Positions 19,800-27,818 of a stretch of 64,000 nt of DNA are shown here, piece after piece. A model generated the notes under the pieces. That model was not told the origin of the DNA. It saw only the letters and a program-made list of their open reading frames with translations, and did no database searches. The translations under genes and the position numbers were made by a program. How positions within the stretch are numbered: position 1 is the stretch's first letter; the number at the start of each line of letters is the position of its first letter. Source of the stretch: Lachnoclostridium sp. UBA1308 (GTDB taxonomy: Bacteria; Bacillota; Clostridia; Lachnospirales; Lachnospiraceae); assembly GCA_002307215.1 (NCBI GenBank), contig DBTU01000037.1:220513-284512 (forward strand), given 5' to 3'.

Positions 19800-21407
19800 A
19801 TGGGAAAAAAAGCAACTATTACTGTTCATCCGTCTTACCTGATCGGTGAGATTTCTCCACGTCTTTATGGTGCATTTCTGGAACCGATTGGTCAAATGGT
19901 GGACGGTATCATGTACAATCCGAAGCATCCGACGGCAGATGATATGGGCTTCCGCGGTGATGTGATCAACTCCCTGAAAGAAGCGAACCTTCCGGCAGTG
20001 CGTCTTCCCGGAGGAAACTTTGTCTCGGGTTGGGACTGGAAAGACTCTATTGGTCCCAAGGATCAGCGAAAGGTACATCTGGATACCGCCTGGCATCAGA
20101 TTTATACCAACGAGGTTGGTCACGATGAATATTTGCAGTGGGCAGAACGTGTGGGCTTTGAACCGCTCTATACCATTAACCTTGGTACGGGAGACATAAA
20201 TGATGCAGTCTACATCACCGAATATACGAATCACGAAGGTGGCACCTATTGGTCCGATCTTCGGCGTAAAAATGGCCATGAAAAGCCTTACGGCGTTAAA
20301 ATATGGTATCTAGGCAATGAAATGGACGGTCCTTGGCAAATCGGCTCCTGGGAGCTCGATCCGCGTGGATATGGTATTCGTGCCAGTGAAGTATCCAAGG
20401 CAATGAAATGGGTGGATGGCTCCATTGAAACAGCTGTATGTGTCTCATGTTCACCTTTGATCTGCCACTACCCGCAATGGGATTATGATGTACTACAGGA
20501 ATGTTATGAAACCGTCGATTACATTTCCATGCATTATTATCATGTTGCTCCTCCGAATGATTATGCTGCCTTACTGGGCGGCTCCATCTATTATGAAGAT
20601 TATATTAATACAGAAGTTGCACTATGCGATTTCGTACAGGCTAAATGCCATTCACCACGTAAAATGAAGCTTTCCTTCGATGAATATGGCAGCGTGAGCC
20701 GTCCTGCCGCACAGCCAAATTACGGATTTACTCCGACTGCAAATCTACACCGCAGCTTTTACAACTTCAGTGCAGATGCAAAATATGTCCTTCACGATCC
20801 GGATAATATGGGCGAAGGTATGATGTTCGGACGTCAGGGCGATATGATTGGTGCACTTGCTAACACCTCGGTACAGCTTGCATTCCTGCGTCATGCAGAT
20901 CGTGTAAAGATTGGCTGTATGACACACGGTCTCGGTGCTCTGTGTTCCTCCAATCATGATCATGTATGGCACTCTGCTGCTTATTATCCTTATTTACATC
21001 TGATGCGCTATGGACACGGTGTCTCACTGCAAACCGCTGTAGACTGTGAGACTTTCGACATTCCTGCATACTATATCGATGAGGGTACACAGTTCCAGAA
21101 ACGTGAAGACCTACCTTTCCTGGATACAGCCACCGCTCTTGATGAAAATACAGGCGAATTGAATATTTTTGTTATTAACCGAAACTGGAATGACGACATG
21201 AGCACCGATATCGATGTAACCGCCTTTGAAGGTTGGAAATTTGTTGAGCACATCCAGATGTACTCAGATGATATGAGCACCCGCGTTACCTTCGATAATC
21301 CTGATGTGATTGTGCCATCCATAAATCAGGATACCACATTCCAAAACGGTAAAGTAAACGCTAACCTCAAACGCCTTTCCTGGAATGTGTTCCGCTTCAC
21401 AAAATAA
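19800..21407 (+). CDS. abfA: Intracellular GH51 alpha-L-arabinofuranosidase
   Basis: 535 residues from the ATG at 19800, preceded by GAAGGAG; codons further upstream are open but lack a start signal. The acid/base Glu is in YLGNEMDGPW and the nucleophile Glu in SFDEYGSVSRP; GGNFVSGWDWKDSIGP is the usual substrate loop. No signal peptide. It removes arabinose side chains from arabinoxylan or arabinan oligosaccharides inside the cell. It has the standard length, unlike the large GH51 at 6805-10302. G+C looks higher than in its surroundings. Confidence 0.93.
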   Translation: MGKKATITVHPSYLIGEISPRLYGAFLEPIGQMVDGIMYNPKHPTADDMGFRGDVINSLKEANLPAVRLPGGNFVSGWDWKDSIGPKDQRKVHLDTAWHQIYTNEVGHDEYLQWAERVGFEPLYTINLGTGDINDAVYITEYTNHEGGTYWSDLRRKNGHEKPYGVKIWYLGNEMDGPWQIGSWELDPRGYGIRASEVSKAMKWVDGSIETAVCVSCSPLICHYPQWDYDVLQECYETVDYISMHYYHVAPPNDYAALLGGSIYYEDYINTEVALCDFVQAKCHSPRKMKLSFDEYGSVSRPAAQPNYGFTPTANLHRSFYNFSADAKYVLHDPDNMGEGMMFGRQGDMIGALANTSVQLAFLRHADRVKIGCMTHGLGALCSSNHDHVWHSAAYYPYLHLMRYGHGVSLQTAVDCETFDIPAYYIDEGTQFQKREDLPFLDTATALDENTGELNIFVINRNWNDDMSTDIDVTAFEGWKFVEHIQMYSDDMSTRVTFDNPDVIVPSINQDTTFQNGKVNANLKRLSWNVFRFTK

Positions 21408-21780
21408 TACCTTTGTGATTCAGAAGAAGGGGCATCACTTTTTACACTTTATTCCTGTTTGATTAACAACTTGCTACTTTGTATCCATTATGATAAAATC
21501 TTATTATTCTAAAAAACGAGAGGATGGTTTATTTGTTAAGTTTATCTGTTATGGTGATTTTCAACTAAATAGTTGAGATAGGTTCCCTTTTAAACTGTGG
21601 GTTATAACTTACTTTTTTAAGTGTACCTTTCTAAAGACGCAACAATTGCGTCTTTGGATTATGCCTTACAGATTGCCTTCTACAATAACCATTTGAATTA
21701 TAAAAAATGCCAATCTTCGCTGACCATGTCAATGATGTCGGTATTTAAATTATAGCGATTCCTTCGCTGTAGTTTTTGTA

Positions 21781-21815
21781 GAGTGTAACAGGCTTATCCT
21801 GTTGCACTCTTTTTT
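21781..21815 (+). terminator. Intrinsic terminator downstream of the abfA-like gene
   Basis: 12-bp stem with one wobble (GAGTGTAACAGG / CCTGTTGCACTC), five-base loop, then six T residues. A weaker hairpin without a T tract lies at 21633-21655 (AAAGACGCAA / TTGCGTCTTT). It is about 370 bases past the gene, so it may belong to a lost gene. Confidence 0.8.
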
Positions 21816-21870
21816 GTTTCTTAAGACGTTGATTGTGGAAAATCTCAAATCACGATACCACATAGAATAA

Positions 21871-22071
21871 GGAGAAAAGAGTGAAAATGCATTTGAAAAG
21901 CAATTTGCAGTTGTTATGGGGCAAAAAAGTCAGCTTTTTTTTGAATTATCGGCAGGTGATACCTTTTTACTGTTCAAGGAGCTTTACGGAATACCAACAG
22001 ATGAATTCGAAACAAATTTGAACCATTTCATAAAATTGTTTGATGTTGAAAAACTGAAAGATATGGATTAA
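21871..22071 (+). pseudogene. Relic of an ABC transporter ATPase (COG4586 type)
   Basis: A 66-residue open stretch with no start codon at its head: a TAA lies directly upstream. It reads AFEKQFAVVMGQKSQLFFEL, then SAGDTFLLFKELYGIP, ending KLKDMD. This matches the segment after Walker A in ABC-2-type ATPases, where VxxGQxxQLxxxLxxxDTF is typical. Walker A, the signature and Walker B are all gone. It is a gene fragment. Confidence 0.65.
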
Positions 22072-22138
22072 GTCCTTGCTTTTTTCATAATATCCTCTCA
22101 TTCCACAGTCATTTTATTTTTACTTTTATTGATTTGTA

Positions 22139-23083
22139 TTATAAATTGAGCCCTGACCCGGTGATACCCAAAATCTCCTGAAGCTGTTCCAGCTTTGAAC
22201 AGCCCACAATTGCAAAACCATTCAGTTCATTTTTTATTATATAATCCAGGGCTGCCTGTGTCGGAGTAATCTCATTTTTTTTGCAATACTTTATTAATTT
22301 TTGATAAAGCTCAATATTACCTTCTGAATAAAATACTTCATGTTTCTTCGCAATATCAGAAAGATCCTCTTTATAACCACAGGAAAAGACACCATTTGCT
22401 TGCGAAGTATAAGCCAATACCGGAATTTCGGCTTTCAGATATATCTGATGCTGCTGATCATCCATACTTAATGTACCGTATCCAAAGGCTTCCTTGCCCT
22501 TTGCAACAGCATAACTCCACTGAATTTGAGAAGCCACAAATGGCGTTTTTCCACTTCTCCTCGCATAATCATTTGCCTCAAGAATTCTTTCCGCACGCCA
22601 ATTAGATGCACCAACCATTCTGATTTTTCCTAATTTAACTAATTCGTCCAGAGAATCCATAATTGTCTTCACCGGGACTTTCTCATCATCTCGATGTAAA
22701 AAATAAAGATCTATATAGTCAGTCCGTAATGCTTCCAAGCTTTCATTGATGTCTGAAAAAATATCATGTTTCGTTAATCTGGATTGTTCCATGTCAGACA
22801 TTGGTGGATGACCACCTTTGGTAATAAGCATGAACTCCTCCCTGCAATCCCTTTCGGTCAACCATTTTCCAACGGTCTTTTCACTTACTCCATGTCCGTT
22901 TTCCAACCAGTCACAATAACATCTCGCGGTATCTATTACATTTCCACCATTGTCTCGATATAAATCCAGCACTTGAAACGAAAGTTCTTCTGACATGTCT
23001 GTTCCGAATTTTACGGCTCCCAAAATTATTTTCGAAAGTTTATGCCAAATTCCGTTTTGATCTTTAATCATTCCATATTTCAT
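22139..23083 (-). CDS. Aldo/keto reductase
   Basis: 314 residues from the ATG at 23083, chosen because AGGGGATAAT precedes it; the frame extends upstream without a signal. The catalytic tetrad is intact: Asp and Tyr in VIDTARCYCDW, Lys in LITKGGHP, His in YFLHRDDE. It should reduce an aldehyde or ketone sugar with NAD(P)H. Its promoter has the same MerR-type motif as the other aldo/keto reductase gene. Confidence 0.9.
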   Translation of the reverse strand: MKYGMIKDQNGIWHKLSKIILGAVKFGTDMSEELSFQVLDLYRDNGGNVIDTARCYCDWLENGHGVSEKTVGKWLTERDCREEFMLITKGGHPPMSDMEQSRLTKHDIFSDINESLEALRTDYIDLYFLHRDDEKVPVKTIMDSLDELVKLGKIRMVGASNWRAERILEANDYARRSGKTPFVASQIQWSYAVAKGKEAFGYGTLSMDDQQHQIYLKAEIPVLAYTSQANGVFSCGYKEDLSDIAKKHEVFYSEGNIELYQKLIKYCKKNEITPTQAALDYIIKNELNGFAIVGCSKLEQLQEILGITGSGLNL

Positions 23084-23179
23084 ATTATCCCCTTTTATCC
23101 TTCCATAAATTATCCTCAGATAGACTTTCACCCATTTAACGCTCTTAATCAAATATTATTCAAAGCATTAATTACTACA

Positions 23180-23210
23180 ATAATATCATTTTGAGTTGAC
23201 TCTAAGTCAA
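23180..23210 (-). promoter_or_regulatory. MerR-type promoter of the aldo/keto reductase gene
   Basis: Reading on the minus strand: -35 TTGACT (23205-23210), 19-base spacer starting TAGAGTCAACT, -10 TATTAT (23180-23185). The first 17 bases differ from the copy at 10597 by a single base. Confidence 0.7.
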
Positions 23211-23268
23211 TAGAATTTATATTTTTTTTTTTGCACTTATTATGTTATTATTTGACATTACTATAACA

Positions 23269-23307
23269 AAAAATCAACCGTTTATTTTACTTGTACTGTT
23301 GATTTTT
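23269..23307 (-). terminator. Hairpin terminator of the relic upstream
   Basis: Arms AAAAATCAAC / GTTGATTTTT (perfect 10 bp) with a 19-base loop; minus-strand reading ends in a run of six T residues. It follows the decayed frame 23325-23591. Confidence 0.6.
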
Positions 23308-23324
23308 CATGGTCAAGGATGTAA

Positions 23325-23591
23325 CTAAACCTCTATCTGGTTTGCCTTAAACAACGTCCAAGGCTGTGTCGGGTGATCTTCAAGATACCCTTCCAACCAA
23401 TCCCATTGCGGATGTCTCTTAAGAAATTCATCTGCAACAAATGGCACATTGCAAGATCTATCATATTTAAAAGGTTCCACATATGAATGACCTCATATCG
23501 TGCGGTTGCTGGGATTATTTTCCTTCTCCAAATAGATATCCTTATGATCTTCCATGATTAAGGCTGCTATCTCGGCATTGATTTGACTCTT
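23325..23591 (-). pseudogene. Decayed coding fragment with an internal TGA
   Basis: The minus strand reads AEIAALIMEDHKDIYLEKE, NNPSNRTI, then TGA, then in the same frame GHSYVEPFKYDRSCNVPFVA up to WTLFKANQIEV and a stop. An upstream TAA leaves no start. Composition on both sides of the TGA looks like real protein, so this is probably a degraded gene rather than selenoprotein coding. The family was not recognised. Confidence 0.4.
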
Positions 23592-23688
23592 TTAGGAAAT
23601 CAGTATTGTAAATCACCCTCCGATGTATTAGAATTAGGTTTATTGTCCCAAACAACATAAAATAAGCTTAAAATGAGGTGTCCTGTTT

Positions 23689-24618
23689 ATGAAAAAAAAT
23701 TCGTTACTCGGAGAGTCCATGCTCCTTCTTTCTGCTTTTATCTGGGGAATTGCTTTTGTAGCCCAGCGCGTTGGTAGCGACATGATCGGTCCCTTTACCT
23801 TTAATGCGGTACGCATGTTGATCGGTGGACTTACTCTGCTCCCCTGCATTTATTTTATGCGTAATAAAAGCAATGAAAAAAAAAATGAGATAACAAAGCA
23901 GCAGTGGTTAAAGAGTAATAACAAGTTATTACTCGGAGGCATCGTCTGCGGAAGCGTATTATTTGTTGCCAGCAACCTTCAGCAGATCGGAATGTCTTAT
24001 TCAACAGCCTCTAAAGCAGGCTTCATTACTGCTTTATATATCATTATAGTTCCGATTATTGGTATCTTTTTTAAAAAGCGCCCAAGTATAGCTTTATGGA
24101 TCAGTATCCTCATCGCCTTATGTGGTATTTACTTACTTTGTATCACAGATGAATTCAAAATCTCTTCCGGAGATATTCTGTTAATCCTTAGTGCTTTTTC
24201 CTTTTCCATACATATACTGGTGATTGATCATTATTCTCCGCTCGTGGATGGCGTCAAATTATCCTGTATTCAATTTTTTGTTTGCAGTTTTCTCTCCTCC
24301 ATAGCTATGGCATTCCTTGAAGTGCCTAATGTCTCCTCCATTCTTCATGCCTGGCTGCCATTACTGTACACGGGTGTTTTATCCTGCGGAATTGCATACA
24401 CCTTCCAGATACTGGGCCAAAAACGTGTGAACCCGGTCATTGCTTCCTTAATTATGAGTCTGGAGTCAGTATTCGCTACTCTTGGTGGATGGATTATATT
24501 AGGTGAATCACTGTCTCTTCGCGAATTATCAGGCTGCATTTTACTTTTTATTGCAATTATTTCAGCTCAGCTTCCTGTCAAAAATGCAATCGGTTTCCGA
24601 TACATGTACAAGCGGTAA
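23689..24618 (+). CDS. DMT-superfamily transporter (EamA)
   Basis: 309 residues with about ten membrane helices arranged as two EamA repeats; the second repeat ends with IMSLESVFATLGGWIILGE, typical of the family. It exports or exchanges a small metabolite such as an amino acid. The ATG has only a weak AGGTG upstream. No operon partner is evident. Confidence 0.88.
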   Translation: MKKNSLLGESMLLLSAFIWGIAFVAQRVGSDMIGPFTFNAVRMLIGGLTLLPCIYFMRNKSNEKKNEITKQQWLKSNNKLLLGGIVCGSVLFVASNLQQIGMSYSTASKAGFITALYIIIVPIIGIFFKKRPSIALWISILIALCGIYLLCITDEFKISSGDILLILSAFSFSIHILVIDHYSPLVDGVKLSCIQFFVCSFLSSIAMAFLEVPNVSSILHAWLPLLYTGVLSCGIAYTFQILGQKRVNPVIASLIMSLESVFATLGGWIILGESLSLRELSGCILLFIAIISAQLPVKNAIGFRYMYKR

Positions 24619-24761
24619 TATGTCTCCTTTCGAAAGAGTTCATACCATCAAGGTCTGTTGTTGTAGAAAGAAGTATTTTGACAGCAAAAGCCATTGCATG
24701 ATATATTAGTATATATAATCAAGCTATTATCATATTAGGAAGATGAAATGAGGATTTTAGT

Positions 24762-25694
24762 ATGAAGAAAAAAACAATCGTAGTCGCTTTAGGAAGAAAT
24801 GCATTCGGAACAAGTTTTCCGGAACAAAAGAAATCCATCATCAATGCCGCATATGCTATTGCCGATTTGGTAGAGGATAAATACAAGGTCGTTATCACAC
24901 ACAGCAATGGCCCTCAGATTGGTATGCTTCATAGGGCAATGACAGAATTCTACCGTTCGGATAATGCTTTCACCGTTGCTCCTATGTCAGTTTGCGGTGC
25001 ATTAAGTCAAGGATATATCGGATATGATCTGCAAAATGCATTACGTACCGTACTTTTAGATCGTGGTATTTTTAAGCCGGTATCTACAATAATCACACAG
25101 GTTCGTGTGGATACCTTTGATCCTGCTTTCCAACACCCAACCAAAGTTATCGGACGCCTTATGACAAAAGAGGAAGCCGATGAAGAAATTTTAAAAGGAA
25201 ATTATGTAAGTGAGGAAAGCGGTGGTTATCGTCGCATCGTCGCAACCCCGAAACCAATTGATATCTACGAAATCGATGCGATCAAGGCGCTCGTTGAGGC
25301 AGATCAGCTTGTCATTGCATGCGGCGGTGGCGGAATACCGGTACTGGAGCAAGGAACAACCCTTCGCGGTGCCAGTGCAATCATCGAAAAGGATTTGGCG
25401 AGTGAAAAACTGGCCGATATGCTGAATGCCGACATTTTATTATTCTTAACAGGAGTTAAAAAGGTTGCTCTGAATTATGGGACTGAAAACGAACAGCCTC
25501 TAGACTCATTAACAGCGGCTGATGCGAAGAAATACATTGAAGAGGGGCACTTCCCAATCCCATCCATGCTTCCGAAAATTGAAGCAAGTGTTGATTTTGT
25601 AACAAAGAAAGAAGGCCGCAAAGCGATTATCGGCCATCTGAACAATGCCCGCCAATGTGTACTTGGACTGAGCGGCACGGTAATTACACCCTAA
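24762..25694 (+). CDS. Carbamate kinase family protein
   Basis: 310 residues with the carbamate kinase fold: VVITHSNGPQIGML, VIACGGGGIPV, the lysine-rich ADAKKYIEEGHFPIPSMLPKIE and GRKAIIGHL. These enzymes make ATP from carbamoyl phosphate. The N-terminal glycine motif reads ALGRNAFG instead of ALGGNAL, with an Arg in place of the second Gly; related purine- or oxamate-linked homologues also vary here. No arginine deiminase or ornithine transcarbamylase gene is near, so its carbamoyl phosphate source is unknown. Confidence 0.85.
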   Translation: MKKKTIVVALGRNAFGTSFPEQKKSIINAAYAIADLVEDKYKVVITHSNGPQIGMLHRAMTEFYRSDNAFTVAPMSVCGALSQGYIGYDLQNALRTVLLDRGIFKPVSTIITQVRVDTFDPAFQHPTKVIGRLMTKEEADEEILKGNYVSEESGGYRRIVATPKPIDIYEIDAIKALVEADQLVIACGGGGIPVLEQGTTLRGASAIIEKDLASEKLADMLNADILLFLTGVKKVALNYGTENEQPLDSLTAADAKKYIEEGHFPIPSMLPKIEASVDFVTKKEGRKAIIGHLNNARQCVLGLSGTVITP

Positions 25695-25765
25695 TACGTC
25701 AATGGTAGGAATAAAAACGAATAAACATTCATAAGTATCACTGTATGTTTTAAATTTATATAATG

Positions 25766-25801
25766 AAAGGGCACGCTCATTTGAAGACGAGTGCGCCCTT
25801 T
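25766..25801. terminator. Hairpin terminator between convergent genes
   Basis: 13-bp stem with one mismatch and one wobble (arms 25766-25778 and 25789-25801). It lies between the carbamate kinase gene and the minus-strand TetM region. Confidence 0.6.
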
Positions 25802-25828
25802 CGAGTTATTAGCATTTCAATTAATCAT

Positions 25829-26041
25829 CTAAGCTGATGCAACCTGTATAACAACATATTCAGCAATTGCTCCCGGAAACAACAGAATCGTCTCTATCGT
25901 TCCGCTTGGTACGAGATAATATACGATAACTGCCATCAATCCTAATGTGGTTTCAATTCCAAACAAAAAACCATACACTTGACGCTGGCTGGAATCAAAA
26001 TTGCCAAGACTATCATTATTCAGCCATGAGCTTCTTAGCAT
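25829..26041 (-). CDS. Small hypothetical membrane protein
   Basis: 70 residues overlapping the end of the TetM-like fragment by 26 bases. It has two hydrophobic stretches (LFGIETTLGLMAVIVYYLV and IETILLFPGAIAEYVVI), so it could be a small membrane protein or the end of a larger decayed one. No clear RBS. Its position next to a truncated gene favours a relic. Confidence 0.35.
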   Translation of the reverse strand: MLRSSWLNNDSLGNFDSSQRQVYGFLFGIETTLGLMAVIVYYLVPSGTIETILLFPGAIAEYVVIQVASA

Positions 26042-26750
26042 ATCCTTGAGGTGCTGTTAAGGTATACCTCATGATCGGCTCCATCGTCATAATACCGATT
26101 TCCTTCAAGGCCTGATATACTACTTTTTCTGCCAATCTTCGAAAATCCGACGGTGTACTTGTAACGCTGCTGTAGTCAGAATACATAAAAGTCACCTTAG
26201 TGTCTACCACCTCACCGTAAAGCCCCTTCCTGATCCCTTTTTCCACCCCTTCTCTTACACCATTCTGAAATGATTTGGTCAGATCCCCGAAGGACACCTT
26301 GGTTTCGTATTGAAAACCACTGCCTTCCTCTAATGGCTCCAACGTAAGGCCTACTCCCGCCTGTAATAAATTACCCGGTCCGCTCAAAGGTACAATGCAA
26401 GTTATCTCCGCCAATGGTTTATCTTTCTTCACAGTAATAACGCTGTCGAATTCTGTATCAAGATGAAACCTTTCCTTTAGTAGCATCTGTATTATTTCCC
26501 TTTGTAGATTTCCAAACAATTTTAACTGTATTTCTTCCGTCTCTTCCTCTACATTCAAGGCCAGATAAGGATCTTCCATGGTAAGTATCTCCAAGGCTTC
26601 CAGCAATTCACGTCTACTTGCAACCGGTATAGGTCTTACTCCCACCATTAATAGGGGCTTGGTTTGTGATAGGACAAGCAACTTCGTTTTCACTCCTACC
26701 CAGTCTCCGCAAATTAATTCTTTTGCATCCATAATCAGGTATTCATACAC
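26016..26750 (-). pseudogene. TetM-like ribosomal protection protein, truncated at both ends
   Basis: 244 residues matching the middle-to-late part of TetM/TetO-like translation GTPases: LNVEEETEEIQLKLFGNLQR, then VGLTLEPLEEGSGFQYE, LTKSFQNGVREGVEKG and VTSTPSDFRRLAEKV. That covers roughly domains III-IV and the start of V. The whole N-terminal GTPase domain, with its P-loop, and the end of domain V are missing. It cannot hydrolyse GTP or protect ribosomes on its own. It follows the C39-like gene by 20 bases and starts from GTG without a good RBS. Confidence 0.7.
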
Positions 26751-26769
26751 TATCTATGATATGTAACTA

Positions 26770-27408
26770 TTAAATAAAAGAAATAAGCCCACCATGCATA
26801 CCGGTAGTCAAATACCATAACAACAAATCGAACTTTCTATTAATACCTTCATCTGAAGCAAAGGCCCAGATGTGTTTTTCTTCTATTTGTACTGATGTTA
26901 TAGTGATCCAGTGCCAGTTTTGAAGCCGTACTTCCTCTCCTCTTGAAAGATTTAAGAATGCGATCGGTGTATCCTGCTCCATCGCTTTTTGAACAAATTC
27001 AGTTAATTCCTTCTTAGTCCTTTTAACTTTTGTATTTTTATCTACAGAAAGTAAATTTGTCTTCAAGGATAACCCCCTTGACTCAACATATTTATTAATA
27101 CTATTGATGTACATATCAACATGATTTACACCCATTAAACCAGGTCTTACATAGTCAAATAACACTTCCATATGCCGGATGTAGTCTTCTTTTAATTTGC
27201 TTTTCTGATCGTAAAGCTTTGCATATTCTGCTCTTGTTTCAGCTAAATAGGCCATAATATTCGCCGCCGATGTAGCGCCGCAGCCTGCTTGTCTTGCCCA
27301 GTACTTCGGATACCAGGCCTGATTACCACCAAAGGATACCCTGCCGGTATTCTCCTTTATCATAAATGATTCCGGATGTTTAATTGAAAGTAACATAAGT
27401 TTCACCAT
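26770..27408 (-). CDS. C39-like papain-fold cysteine peptidase, putative
   Basis: 212 residues. RQAGCGATSAANIMAYL has the catalytic Cys at a helix start, and NWHWITITSVQ the His on a strand, as in C39/YvpB/BtrH-like proteins; the third residue may be the Asp in FASDEG. No signal peptide or membrane segment. The substrate is unknown; amide transfer or peptide cleavage are both possible. The start is uncertain: GAGAGG lies directly before the first ATG, better spaced for the GTG next to it or the ATG five codons in. Confidence 0.65.
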   Translation of the reverse strand: MVKLMLLSIKHPESFMIKENTGRVSFGGNQAWYPKYWARQAGCGATSAANIMAYLAETRAEYAKLYDQKSKLKEDYIRHMEVLFDYVRPGLMGVNHVDMYINSINKYVESRGLSLKTNLLSVDKNTKVKRTKKELTEFVQKAMEQDTPIAFLNLSRGEEVRLQNWHWITITSVQIEEKHIWAFASDEGINRKFDLLLWYLTTGMHGGLISFI

Positions 27409-27753
27409 CCTCTCTGTAGTATAAAAGAAGTTTCTTAATGTAGAACACTATATTCCATTTCAAATCACTTTGTCAATACAAGAAATATAAGTAGTTATTT
27501 TATTCAATACCCTAATCATTAAGAACGTTTGACCGATGATCTTTCGATTATGCATATGACAAAATATATGACTTGGTATATGAAACAAATCGGCAGAACC
27601 GGAATAATACACATTCCAATAGCAGTCCAACCAAAAATCTGTAATGATGTATTGTTGTATGCTAGGATGGTGTTCCGAGACTAATACTGAAATCATAGAA
27701 AAAAATCCATATTTAACCAGAAAGCTTGATTCCGAGGAGGCAAAGACAAATAA

Positions 27754-27787
27754 AAACCTCCTTCTGAAAATATCAGTATGGAGGTTT
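27754..27787 (-). terminator. Intrinsic terminator of the CocE-type hydrolase gene
   Basis: Stem AAACCTCC / GGAGGTTT with an inner CTGA/TCAG extension, followed on the minus strand by TTTTTATT. It ends the long prd-dpp block. The 27409-27818 interval otherwise shows only a 42-codon plus-strand open frame at 27556-27684 of doubtful meaning. Confidence 0.85.
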
Positions 27788-27818
27788 CTATTATAGCGCA
27801 ATTCATTAGAGCTATCTG

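Noticed and set aside
21633..21655. Hairpin AAAGACGCAA/TTGCGTCTTT as a terminator
   Set aside because: No T tract follows; noted only beside the stronger terminator at 21781.
27556..27684. 42-codon plus-strand frame (MTKYMTWYMKQIGRTGIIHI...)
   Set aside because: Composition is faintly protein-like, but there is no RBS and no recognised family; not enough to call.
27460..27801. 113-codon minus-strand open frame
   Set aside because: It begins inside the terminator of the hydrolase gene, has no RBS and looks like AT-rich noise.
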